Origin: Galaxea fascicularis
Lineage: Eukaryota; Cnidaria; Anthozoa; Scleractinia; Euphylliidae
Direction: 5' to 3'
NCBI GenBank assembly: GCA_948470475.1
Contig: OX419336.1
Span: forward strand, 4,255,484 to 4,319,483
Length of the DNA stretch: 64,000 nt
In this document: piece after piece, positions 50,601 through 55,048 of the stretch
Numbering within the stretch: the first letter of the stretch is position 1
Layout of the letters: the number at the start of each line of letters is the position of its first letter
Translations under genes and position numbers: made by a program
Notes under the pieces: generated by a model
Databases searched by the model: none
The model's input: the letters and a program-made list of their open reading frames with translations, nothing else
Told to the model about the DNA's origin: nothing

Positions 50601-51853
50601 TGCGAGACATTGCCTCCAATCAAAGAGGGGTGTGTATAGGCAACGGTGGGGCTAAGCCATGACCATTCAAGTGATCCGCTAGATAGCTGTTCATTTGCAG
50701 AATCAGTAGTTTCTTTCGCTACCTTAATATATAGAAATCTTTGTAGAAAATCTTTGGTGTTGTTCAGCAAAAACCTGAACGCGGATCATTTATATTGTGG
50801 TTTTAGACGAGTCCAGTCTCAGTTATTAAGGAAAGGCTCTTTTCTGTGTTATGGGACTACATCACGAAAATTCAACGTACAAGGTATGCGTAGCTTAGCT
50901 CTGTTACATGGTTTGTGTATGCTATGTACCCCCTCTTGAAATCAAATTGAACTTCACTCTTTACCTGCCTTTCAGTGGGGACCCGACGGGTACTGGGGTC
51001 GAGTCTGTGGTGTGTCTGTCAGTTGAATGGAGTATTATGGGAAAGATACTGGAGGAGCGCCTGCTGCCTTTTGTTACGAGTACTTCCGGTAAGTATAATC
51101 GTTATCACTCATGTGACCATCGGCCATATTGGTCTGATAAAACAAAAAAGTATTTGCATAAAAATAGAATTCAGTTCCCATAGGGTAGCCTGGTACACTA
51201 ATATGATCGCCGTGACGTCAGGTGCAAACACTCTATTGTTGAGTCAAAAACGAGACGGCTTTTAACTTTAAGACGGTGAAGCCGTTCGAGGTGTGTTGGT
51301 GCTCTGGGGTATTTGATTGTTGTCGTTTCTTGTGTAATTTTCAATCAACACCAATTATCATTCGATGGATATTTCCCCCCCTTTTCATTGGCTGAGAGCC
51401 CACCACGTGACCTGCAAATAACTGCCTACAAATAATGATCTGCTCATGCGTAATATCGTCTAAATGCGTTTTTGCTACGAATAATATTCTGCTCATGCGC
51501 AATTGTAACCACGCTAGAATAAATTATTTAACTGAGAAGGAAACCAATTGATTTCTGCCAGCAGCGCACGCTTATCGCAGATCAATTATTTACCGAAGCC
51601 TTCGGCTTCGGCAAATAATTGATCTGCTCGCCACTGACAATCACGATATTTTGCTCAACCTCGTCCAATAATTGTTAATTATTTTTCAGATGATGAAGTA
51701 CGTCTTGGGATATTCCTACCACCTCTCCAGCATCTTCTGCTAAAATTTCGTCCTCTCAATCAAACAACTGTGGTCTCCGTGGCAACGGATGATTGGCGCT
51801 TGCTTCAACTGGTGGAATCTTACCTACTGCAGTTCGAGGTGGTCAGCAGATGA
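22577..51853 (+). CDS. AP5B1: AP-5 complex subunit beta-1, complete gene (36 exons, about 944 aa)
   Basis: Thirty-five phase-consistent exons plus one probable 8-nt micro-exon total 2835 nt including stop, a multiple of three. The order of conserved blocks follows human AP5B1 (878 aa) end to end: N-terminal WTKNVEQFRRSPESFLA, KTACECLWELEMSYPGLL, the alpha-solenoid block LSPNIFKSQFITW followed by LLLLKMKFLDDLFPESDE, RFYYCLLTNV, PRIIYAVILKF, GLTCAMQLENLPVHFSDLF and the C-terminal TDDWRLLQLVESYLLQF. AP-5 is a fifth heterotetrameric adaptor (with AP5Z1, AP5M1, AP5S1) that works with SPG11/SPG15 on late endosomes and lysosomes to retrieve cargo to the Golgi, without clathrin. Introns are repeat-laden. 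Exon coordinates are in the three block entries. Uncertain points: the donor of exon 12 and the micro-exon before exon 28. Confidence 0.92.
23297..23481. repeat. MITE family A copy 2
   Basis: Same order as 5274-5451: TTGTGACCAGCAGCCGTATTG, AACAAAAGAGACC, GGATAGCCTGATACTCCAATA, then CACCAACATGACCGC. Ends AATAATGCGTTTTTA and TAAAATGCTCTATT are diverged inverted repeats. Located in AP5B1 intron 1. Confidence 0.65.
24059..24201. repeat. Palindromic MITE-like element, GATC-rich (143 bp)
   Basis: CGGATCAGGATCAATGATCC on the left pairs with GGATCATTGATCCTAATCTGG on the right, and GGTGCTTCAAAGGAACCA pairs with its diverged complement in the centre. Located in AP5B1 intron 2. A run of 14 G with one flanking A lies about 80 bp downstream. 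Confidence 0.7.
26473..26840 (+). mobile_element. 5'-truncated LINE (CR1/L2-like) 3' end
   Basis: A plus-strand frame beginning RLWNELPARMRSLPMKTFKN and ending in TGA near 26646 has the LWN-LP-x(n)-FK signature found at the very end of many non-LTR retrotransposon ORF2 proteins. It is followed by about 190 bases of 3' UTR ending in a short tandem tail (AATAAAAGTTCAAAAGTTC), as in CR1/L2 elements. It is a dead-on-arrival copy in AP5B1 intron 6. Confidence 0.7.
27648..27779 (-). repeat. 3' LTR of the gypsy element
   Basis: 132 bp, TGTAGTG...CACTACA, matching 32024-32155 base for base by eye. Contains ATGGCTTCC and CACACTAAG motifs. Very short for an LTR. Confidence 0.95.
27781..27796 (-). other. 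Polypurine tract
   Basis: GGAGAAAGGGAAGGA on the minus strand ends directly beside the 3' LTR. This is the expected plus-strand-priming site of an LTR retroelement. Confidence 0.8.
27988..32001 (-). CDS. Gag-pol polyprotein of the gypsy-type retrotransposon (intact frame, 1337 aa)
   Basis: Frame runs from ATG at 32001 (MSERALPPLDL) to TGA at 27988-27990; an in-frame ATG at 32061 lies in the LTR and would read through the primer site, so 32001 is preferred. Domains in order: gag capsid region, two CCHC zinc knuckles (CYSCGKQGHF and CAKCSRYGHF), aspartic protease with VLIDSGSVSNLIG (DSG rather than DTG), reverse transcriptase (FSKLDLRWGFHQIEL, catalytic NIADDLIVHG), RNase H (VIADASPVGLGAVL), integrase with HHCC zinc finger (HEGHQG ... 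CRECFGCQ) and DDE core (ALDLLGP, RSDNGP), and a GPY/F-like segment after it. No frameshift between gag and pol. No envelope-like frame. A 1337-residue single ORF with all motifs present suggests a potentially active copy; expression is not shown. Confidence 0.95.
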   Translation of the reverse strand: MSERALPPLDLTGSSSQVAQKWRKWKRAFEYYAEGKGLENTRKKTSQLLHFAGMEVQDIFEDIADPNPGADQDPYAVCIRKLDNHFRAEENVPFERHVFRQLAPNEGEAVDKFLVRLRQQARHCNFGTSLDDNLRDQLIEKLTDMELKRKLLETRNITLAEVLEKARASEAARQQMQFMISGASINAVGKKEDRTGDQVENLCYSCGKQGHFSRDLCCPAKGRKCAKCSRYGHFAVCCRGSNRPSPRAGDNRRSVGRQTNHVGVGLEEESFVRCHESNPPFSFAVTEETAEEVCMVSISSEPTMDVSINGIVKEVLIDSGSVSNLIGEEDFQKLRGSGFKGKVEHCSKKLFAYGGNKVDVIGQFEADVSAGHSTVSTNFILVKHGRCILGNATARALGVLHVGPNTAPVTDCNALQDDIVGELKAKYPKVFEGVGKLKDFKLKLHVDPNVPPVAQKLRRVPFALRDKVTAKIEELLREDIIERVEGPTTWASPVVVAPKPSGEIRLCVDMRCANEAIVRERLPIPTVDEVLEELNGSTVFSKLDLRWGFHQIELHEDSRDITTFITHEGLFRYKRLSFGVNAAPEKYQHVIRQTIAGVEGVVNIADDLIVHGKNTPEHDQNLHKLLAKLQEKNLTLRCDKCTFRMNKVVFMGILLSQHGIGPTEEKVRAVKEASRPTSATEVRSFLGLVGFSSRFIQDFATIAEPLRALTRNGATFEWKETQEKAFQKLKEELVGATMLAYFDKTAHTKVIADASPVGLGAVLVQEVGEQSRAVCYASRSLSDTERRYSQTEKEALALVWACERFNLYLNGLPEFDLVTDHQALKTIYGPRSKPSARIERWVLRMQPYKYKVCYVPSRENIADALSRLTKIPASQGYVHDEEYIREVTLQAVPVALRIEEIEEASSQDKELKVVRECLQKDDWSEAPKAFVMVRNELTSVGQVVLRGTRIVIPGNLRKRVLDLAHEGHQGIVKTKERLRSKVWWPGIDQQAERRCRECFGCQMVTKHVPPPPVKPTRLPDTAWQEVALDLLGPMPGGEYLLVVVDYFSRWMEVDVIRSTTSATIIKCLDNHFARYGTPVGLRSDNGPNLVSDEMEKYLEEMGIVHHHTTPLWPRANGEVERENRSLLKAMRVFQAEGKNWRSELNKFLLAYRSTNHTTTGVSPAELFFKRKLTTKLPELQEGDGKQSAVVYQQVRDRDAERKQLAKDYADRRNHAKDRDVNVGDEVLLERKKENKLSPSYESEPYKVTGRHGDQVVLQSPQGVEYKRNLQHVKPLVIPDINGSAEVEPRPPDEAAPPEHVDRPIQEHAPPEVTPENTPRRSGRVTRAPRALADYILY
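32010..32022 (-). other. Primer-binding site, complementary to a tRNA-Ser 3' end
   Basis: On the minus strand the 5' LTR ends ...CTACA, then one T, then TGGCGACGAGGAC. The complement ends in CCA, and the first 12 bases fit the acceptor stem plus discriminator of metazoan tRNA-Ser(GCT) as I remember it. Use of tRNA-Ser is known for Mag-type elements. Confidence 0.65.
32024..32155 (-). repeat. 5' LTR of the gypsy element
   Basis: 132 bp, identical by eye to the other LTR, followed at 32156 by the CTGTC target duplication. Confidence 0.95.
32267..44649 (+). CDS. AP5B1: AP5B1 exons 9-22
   Basis: Exons: 32267-32341, 32895-32972, 33615-33676, 35489-35543, 38822-38956, 40341-40379, 40543-40617, 40691-40746, 41062-41149, 41657-41744, 42439-42504, 42982-43135, 43796-43885, 44514-44649. 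They encode the central helical-repeat part, including ACECLWELEMSYP, the linker TAFSSKSLSLPGNVD, FHVMCQLMQCVKLAGLSPN, LCFEWLMYFPTNE, KVLCLCLDHETLNLP and PHTVDLLNEVS. Exon 15 ends at AAG followed by GCAAGT (40618), a GC donor that is required to keep the conserved frame into exon 16. The exon 12 donor (AAG/GTTGGA, 35544) is weak but is the only one giving the phase exon 13 needs. Confidence 0.85.
32462..32768. mobile_element. Inverted pair of tRNA-derived SINEs forming a 300-bp hairpin
   Basis: The left half (32462-32625, minus-oriented copy) and right half (32630-32768, plus-oriented copy) are inverted copies sharing the tail GCGACGATCATTC, the tRNA-like head GGCTTCATAGCTCAGT and the segment GACCTGCTC. 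Each half lacks a block the other keeps: the left copy has lost the B-box region, and the right copy has lost the CAGGCTTCTCAGTTACGCAAT tail block. Located in AP5B1 intron 9. Confidence 0.8.
32654..32725 (+). tRNA. tRNA-like cloverleaf, head of a SINE (probably not a functional tRNA)
   Basis: GGCTTCA pairs with TGAAGTC (one G-T), the D-arm is TAGCTCAGTCGGTAGAGCA, anticodon stem TCGCA/TGCGA closes a 7-base loop CCGGAAT, and the T-arm is ACGGG TTCAAGC CCCGT. A- and B-box (GGTTCAAGCCC) are present. The loop lacks the invariant T33, and the unit is continuous with SINE sequence and repeated in inverted form next door, so I read it as a SINE head rather than a tRNA gene. Confidence 0.4.
33081..33437. 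repeat. MITE family C, TIRs rich in GACGACGACGG (about 357 bp)
   Basis: Left AGCTTAAGCAACGCGGCGAC...GGCAACGAGAACG and right CGTTCTCGTCGTCGTCGTCA...GGCCTAAGCTCCCTA are imperfect inverted ends. Internal motifs are TCTCGAGAATGTGAGCGCATGAC and AATCGCGAAAGAGTTAC. A one-ended fragment with the same terminus is at about 54345-54395, and a diverged relative spans roughly 39774-40060. Located in AP5B1 intron 10. Confidence 0.7.
33713..34247. repeat. Nested palindromic element, 535 bp with 380-bp inner hairpin
   Basis: Outer ends (TTAACAATTAGACCCGTGGC at about 33720 and its diverged complement ending at about 34247) enclose an inner near-perfect hairpin, 33757-34135. The inner arms share CCAACTAGTGGACTAA, GCAAATCCTGCATTTTGA, GAGGGCTATTAGTAATAG and TTTATTTGGGAATAAAACGAAAG. 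The centre is TAATAATTATTA. A shortened relative lies at 45655-45815. Located in AP5B1 intron 11. Confidence 0.8.
34446..34747 (+). repeat. Tandem duplication, two 149-153-bp units
   Basis: Each unit runs from AATCTTGGACAGAATAAAAT to TGTTTTGACCGAGATTG. Units differ mainly in the length of a G-rich tract (about 16 versus 23 bases). Located in AP5B1 intron 11. High similarity implies a recent duplication. Confidence 0.9.
35029..35260 (+). mobile_element. tRNA(Leu/Ser)-derived SINE
   Basis: Head GGCAGGGTGGCCGAGTGG...TTAAGGC (A-box) and GGTTCAAATCC (B-box, 35081-35091) resemble a class II tRNA. The body has CCAACTGGTTTGCTTCCGGC, GGGATTCTTA and AAAGCCCCGCATAGGGAGTG, and it ends in ATTTATTTAT. I associate this body with an abundant coral SINE. 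Located in AP5B1 intron 11. Confidence 0.75.
35618..36521. repeat. 904-bp element with heptamer-repeat inverted ends (AGTGCGG)n
   Basis: The left end has CCGAAAACGCGG followed by 8 tandem AGTGCGG units and AGTCTAAAAAAAAAATT. The right end is the inverted counterpart with only two to three units (TTTTTTTTTAGACTCCGCACT...GCGTTTTCGGA). TGCGTAGCC-like sequence lies outside both ends. An inner inverted pair (ACAACTTGTCAACT...GCCCTAAAGTT near 35845 and 36080) points to a nested element. No transposase frame. Located in AP5B1 intron 12. Confidence 0.7.
38104..38219. repeat. Short palindromic element, GGATAGCGCTATCC core (116 bp)
   Basis: CCGGTTGTTCAAACGTTGG at the left and CCTTTGAACAACCGGGGCC at the right are inverted ends. 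Between them GGATAGCGCTATCC, ATCGGATAAAT and ATTTATCCGGTGGATAGCG repeat in mirror orientation. Located in AP5B1 intron 12. Confidence 0.8.
42029..42100 (-). mobile_element. tRNA-derived SINE head, minus strand
   Basis: On the minus strand TGGCGCACTAAGGAGAGAAC, CTCGCCTCCCACCAATGTGG and GGGTTCTATTC give A-box- and B-box-like parts. It is followed downstream by an A/C-rich stretch. Located in AP5B1 intron 18. Confidence 0.55.
42747..42895. repeat. GCGGCCAC-type interspersed repeat
   Basis: TTAGCGGCCACCTATTAATT, ACGGCCATCCCTTATTAGG and an inverted GGATGGCCGCTTAATAGGG form an imperfect palindrome of about 150 bases in AP5B1 intron 19. Confidence 0.5.
43370..43620. other. Low-complexity G-rich intronic stretch
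   Basis: Part of AP5B1 intron 20 with GGGGGGG runs and repeated GGAGGGTCAC-like blocks. No gene or element ends recognised. Confidence 0.35.
45112..51853 (+). CDS. AP5B1: AP5B1 exons 23-36 (C-terminal part)
   Basis: Exons: 45112-45247, 46335-46382, 46686-46744, 47423-47483, 47590-47665, probable micro-exon 48408-48415, 48515-48591, 48949-49036, 49139-49189, 49482-49545, 49832-49940, 50807-50883, 50976-51088, 51690-51853 (TGA 51851-51853). Encoded landmarks are GNLLLYICASYRDIDIRDRA, PPPVKHIGTPFLRL, PRIIYAVILKFHTERRYKKL, VHISYLSASKS, QITVNFCPLDPV, LPVHFSDLFIPLRIP, LFSVLWDYITKIQ and VVSVATDDWRLLQL. The exon at 48949 ends at a GTTTGT donor (49037), chosen because it alone links KLD to NVHISYL in frame. 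These blocks correspond in order to the C-terminal ear-like half of vertebrate AP5B1. Confidence 0.87.
45299..45898. repeat. Cluster of nested palindromic elements in AP5B1 intron 23
   Basis: Three elements abut. (i) 45299-45494: TAGTATATACTAAAACAGTG with an inverted copy at the other end. (ii) 45491-45605: AACTATTCACC ... GGTGAATAGTT hairpin with GGTAAATATCCACCAC. (iii) 45655-45815: a deleted copy of the 33713-34247 family (CAACTAGTCGG, TTTATTTGGGAATAAAACGA). It is followed by a second GGTGGATATTTACC hairpin to 45898. The order suggests repeated insertion into one another. Confidence 0.7.
46560..46632 (-). mobile_element. SINE tail remnant
   Basis: GACGCAATTTATGCAATTGC, AAGCCTGAAAAAATCC and GGGACTTCAAC match the tail end of the SINE family at 32462-32768. 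The tRNA-like head is missing. It ends about 50 bases before the acceptor of AP5B1 exon 25 (46686). Confidence 0.6.
48408..48415 (+). CDS. AP5B1: Candidate 8-nt micro-exon of AP5B1
   Basis: TACAAGAG is flanked by TTTACAG and GTGTTT. The preceding exon (47590-47665) ends after two bases of a codon, while the next good acceptor (GATTGTAG at 48514) opens a frame that needs one base. Inserting these 8 nt gives AG|T ACA AGA G|GT CTT, which restores the frame and makes the total CDS divisible by three. Alternative: acceptor at CATACAG (48557) joins directly in frame but lacks a pyrimidine tract and removes about 14 residues. Confidence 0.45.
48700..48870. repeat. Degenerate (GACT/GGCT)n tetranucleotide repeat
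   Basis: Runs of ACTGACTG, GAGTGACT and GGCTGGCTGGCT in AP5B1 intron 28 (between the exons ending 48591 and starting 48949). Confidence 0.8.
51095..51237. repeat. MITE family A copy 3, beside a 5' splice site
   Basis: Contains ATGTGACCATCGGCCATATT, AAGTATTTGCATAAAAATAG, GGGTAGCCTGGTACAC and GTGACGTCAGGTGC, the same order as 5274-5451. It begins six to seven bases after the donor GT of the AP5B1 exon ending at 51088. Confidence 0.65.
51580..51625. repeat. Perfect-arm hairpin in the last AP5B1 intron
   Basis: AGATCAATTATTTACCGAAG then CCTTCGGCTTCGGCAAATAATTGATCT fold back on each other, about 65 bases upstream of the final acceptor (51689). Probably the centre of another MITE whose ends I could not fix. 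Confidence 0.6.
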
Positions 51854-52124
51854 CTTCGTCCAGCTTCTTAGTCGTACAGCTTGACGACTGAACCAGAGAG
51901 GCCTGGTGCGTCGGCCGAATCGGTTGATTGACAGTAAAGGTGTGGCAAAAGAAGCCACAAAAATAATTTTCCAGAGGACGTATCATATGACCACACTTGA
52001 GACCATGAAGATCTCAATCGAAGCTCTGCCAGCCACCTAAAACAGTTATGAACTCCCGTAGCGTAGGTGCGAAGCCGTCGTTTAGTAGTGAAACAATCAT
52101 GCGGTAAAGTTGGACTGGACAGAA

Positions 52125-52130
52125 AATAAA
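52125..52130 (+). terminator. Candidate AP5B1 poly(A) signal
   Basis: AATAAA lies about 270 bases downstream of the AP5B1 stop at 51853, within AAAATAAAGTGATGG. Confidence 0.5.
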
Positions 52131-52714
52131 GTGATGGCATGCTTAAAATTCGCTTGGATATAACAGACGTTGTCTTTGGCCGCTGCCTGGAAGTGCTTAA
52201 ATGTGTTTTCTCTGGGCATGCGCAATACAGGGGCATTCTGACTTGTAGCTGTTATGTCACTGGGTAACACTCCGTCGTTGCTTCACAGTGGTTCGTTCAT
52301 CACATCTCCGGAAGAGTTTTCAGGCCCCAAACGGAATTTTGATCACGTTTTGTATCGATTGACGGAACATTTTCAAGCGTGCTAGCGCATCTTTTAAAGT
52401 TTTCTTTGCGGTTGTCTTTCCTTAAAAACTTAGTAGAAATCAAAATTCTGGTAATATTCATGATACACGTGAAGTCATTTTCGGGCTCGAAATGCTTTGA
52501 GAAATGCACGTCGGATTACTGCCAGAGTTGTACTGAAAACAAATATACCTTTTAAAGGTATTAATAAATGTTTATATTTTCATACTTGTCTCGTGTGTTC
52601 GTTGATGTGCATGGGTGTACTAACACCAAATATATGTTTTTATTTAACTCAATATTTTATCAGGAACATCCAATTTAGCCAGGGCTAGTTTAAATAGAGT
52701 CCTGGAAAAAGGGA

Positions 52715-53100
52715 AATAAATAGATAAATAGAATTTACACAATTACAAAATACAAGACTACAAAATTGAATACTCAAATACAAAATTGAAAATTAAGTAT
52801 ATACCAGCACTTAAAATGACACCTAACCTTATTCCGGCTTAATTAAACTCCTTAAAATTCGAGGTTAGCCTTAGTGCTGGAGGAAGTGAATTGAATGTTC
52901 GAGCTCCATTAATACGGAAGCTGCCTTGATATTTGGTGGTTTTGGCTAAGGGAAGACGCAATAAGTCTCGGTGTCGTGTTCGATAGCTATGTATTTCTCT
53001 AGGGTGCGTGAATTCGCCAATGAGATAATCAGGCGCCAAACTGTTAATGGATTTGAAGACAAGGATGGACTTAAGTTAATCATGCCGCTTCTGCAGGTCA
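52715..53100 (-). mobile_element. 5'-truncated LINE 3' end, minus strand
   Basis: The minus frame ending at 52839 reads SINSLAPDYLIGEFTHPREI, then YRTRHRDLLRLPLAKT, and GARTFNSLPPALRLTSNFKE. This is the conserved C-terminal tail of non-LTR retrotransposon ORF2 (N-SLP-x(n)-FK). A poorly conserved AT-rich 3' part follows to about 52715. It differs from the LINE tail at 26473. Confidence 0.7.
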
Positions 53101-53486
53101 GGCTAGCTGAAAACATGAGGCAACTCAGCTTACTCGACTAATCTCCCTTCGATGATACTGGCCGGCAGCCCGCCGATGGAGCTTGTCCAAATATGCCAAA
53201 TATACATTTCTTTCCTCGTTTTCTGGCGTTGTGGCGCGAGAACGTTCCAGCAATCAAGATTGTTTCTCTTAGGCACTACTCTGTTTTTTGGCGATGATTA
53301 ACAGTTCTATTTTTCTAAACTAGTAGCAAATGAAACAACTTGCGAGTCCTTTGCGAAAGCCGTTTCTCAAGGTCAAATGAAAACCGCCTTAAAATCGAAT
53401 TAACGAAAAATATTGACGAGGCGTCGCTCTTGGCCATTTTGCCCATGGAGTTGCTAAAAAGTTACATTATCTTCCGTATTGCATTT

Positions 53487-54218
53487 CTAACGTAAGATGA
53501 TTGGCTCCATTCCACTATCAGGCAAGGATTTCAGCCATTGAATACACTTTTGTCTGTAGTCCTGAAAGAAGAACTCTCTTTCAGGCGAGAATGCTTGGGA
53601 AAATCGTGGTGAGTCCTTGTTGGTTTTGTCTGTCTTCCTCTGGATGCATTCTTTTCCTTGTAATGGCAACTTTCTGGCTTTAACACCCTTCTTGGTTTGC
53701 GCTTTATCAATGCTGTCAGTTTTGTCTTTATTTTGCACTCTAGTTTTAGCACTTCCATTGATTCTATTGTTGGAAGCTGAAATCCGCCCAAGCCACTCGG
53801 AATTCCAGCTCCCTGGAAACTTCACGTCTTCACGCAATCTTCTTTTGCCAGCACTACCCACGACCGTTTTCTCCAAATTTGGTGATTTTATCGCCCATGC
53901 GCTCTCCTTGACCACCCCAACTGTTTGTCGCTGCTCGAGTAGGGGGCTGCGCCAGCCAACTTCCCGCCGAAAGGCGGAACCACTGACATTTTTGGCGGGA
54001 ATTTCTGATGATCTCATTACCAGAGGCAATCCCTGGGTTCCTTGCGTAATGTTGTGTTTGTTCCCAGTCTTGATGGGATCAAAATTACTGGTTATCCTTT
54101 GAGGTGTCACACCTTTGTCTTTGTATTGGAGAGATATGACTGATTTTTGAACCAGCGTTGGCATGCTACCGTACTTTCTTGTCAGCGTAACCGTGGGCAA
54201 TTCCTTTGTCGTCGTCAT
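53487..54218 (-). CDS. Hypothetical basic, low-complexity protein (243 aa)
   Basis: A single open frame of 243 codons starts at ATG 54218 (MTTTKELPTVTLTRKYG) and ends after SGMEPIILR. It is rich in Lys, Arg, Ser, Thr and Asn, with no hydrophobic segment, so probably intrinsically disordered. The most structured-looking part is the C-terminal FFFQDYRQKCIQWLKSLPDS. It is convergent with AP5B1, 1.6 kb away. No family is recognised. The length without a stop argues for a real gene, though a plus-strand overlapping frame (53617-54102) also exists. A tail exon could be missing. Confidence 0.5.
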   Translation of the reverse strand: MTTTKELPTVTLTRKYGSMPTLVQKSVISLQYKDKGVTPQRITSNFDPIKTGNKHNITQGTQGLPLVMRSSEIPAKNVSGSAFRREVGWRSPLLEQRQTVGVVKESAWAIKSPNLEKTVVGSAGKRRLREDVKFPGSWNSEWLGRISASNNRINGSAKTRVQNKDKTDSIDKAQTKKGVKARKLPLQGKECIQRKTDKTNKDSPRFSQAFSPEREFFFQDYRQKCIQWLKSLPDSGMEPIILR

Positions 54219-54344
54219 CTTAAGTCCAACCCTTATCAGGTGTTGTTTTTGCTGAAATGGAAGTTAAGAACTTTAAATTATGAGAGATAAAAATTGTGGA
54301 TTAAGGTCTGTATCAAATGCCGCTCTATTTACACTTATAATTAG

Positions 54345-54520
54345 GGAGCTTTATCAACGACGACGGCAATGGCAACGAGAACGCCACAAAAGCAACCACT
54401 CCTCAGTTGTTCAAAGACCCTGAGTATTGGTCCGGCCAGGGTTTGAACCCGCGACCTCTCGCGCGACAGTCCGATGCTCTACCAGCTGAGCCAAACGGTC
54501 AGCAGTTGTTTCAATTTGGT
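54345..54520 (-). mobile_element. tRNA-derived SINE (minus) abutting a MITE family C end
   Basis: On the minus strand TTGGCTCAGCTGGTAGAGCA (A-box), ACTGTCGCGCGAGAGGTC and GGGTTCAAACC (B-box, 54439-54450) form a tRNA-like head. TACTCAGGGTCTTTGAACAA follows. At 54345-54395 is one terminus of MITE family C (GACGACGGCAATGGCAACGA), suggesting one inserted into the other. The head has an Asp-like GTC position, but its continuation into SINE body argues against a functional tRNA gene. Confidence 0.6.
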
Positions 54521-54814
54521 TCGACATTATGAAGGTTCGCCAGTGCTTGTCGCGTAATACGATTTTAAAGTGGCGTTTGTTTCATACCGTGCTCTTATTT
54601 TTTCACGGCACTTATAGTTAAATCAAAGCCTCAAACTGCAATAAGACGGGCAAAAATGGGCTGAAAACTGAGACTGAAAGGTAGAAAAGGGTATACACGT
54701 AAACCCATCAGTCCGCTTATTAACGCAGGTGTTAACTCCGTAAGCCCCATTATATTTTTTATTTATCAGTTGTTCTTTTCTTATCTTTGACGATCATTTG
54801 CTATATTCTCATGT

Positions 54815-55048
54815 GCTGTGTGTTAAGCATAACCATAAGCATAAACATAAGCATATAAAACACAAGCATCAGCATACGTAGTGTAAACTGGGAGTAACAT
54901 AAGCATAACAAAAGGAATCTTTTCCCATCTTCTTATGCTTTTGTCGCGTTAAACAAGTTTGTAAACCGGGCGTAACATTAGCATAAAGCGCCGTGCAAAC
55001 ATTGTTACGCCTGTTATGCTTATGTCACTGTGTAAACCAGCCATTAGT
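54815..55048. repeat. MITE family B copy 3
   Basis: CATAAGCATAAACATAAGC repeats, GTGTAAACTGGGAGTAACAT, and the right end GTCACTGTGTAAACCAGCC match the copies at 9745 and 17468. The left boundary is unclear. Confidence 0.65.

Noticed and set aside
53617..54102. 161-codon plus-strand ORF
   Set aside because: Opposite the 243-aa minus-strand frame; Leu/Phe-rich peptide is what the antisense of Lys/Glu/Arg codons gives. The minus frame is longer and starts with ATG, so it is preferred, though neither is proven.
54427..54499. tRNA-Asp-like gene on the minus strand
   Set aside because: A- and B-box present, but the unit continues into SINE body sequence and shows poor anticodon-arm pairing, so it is reported as a SINE head.
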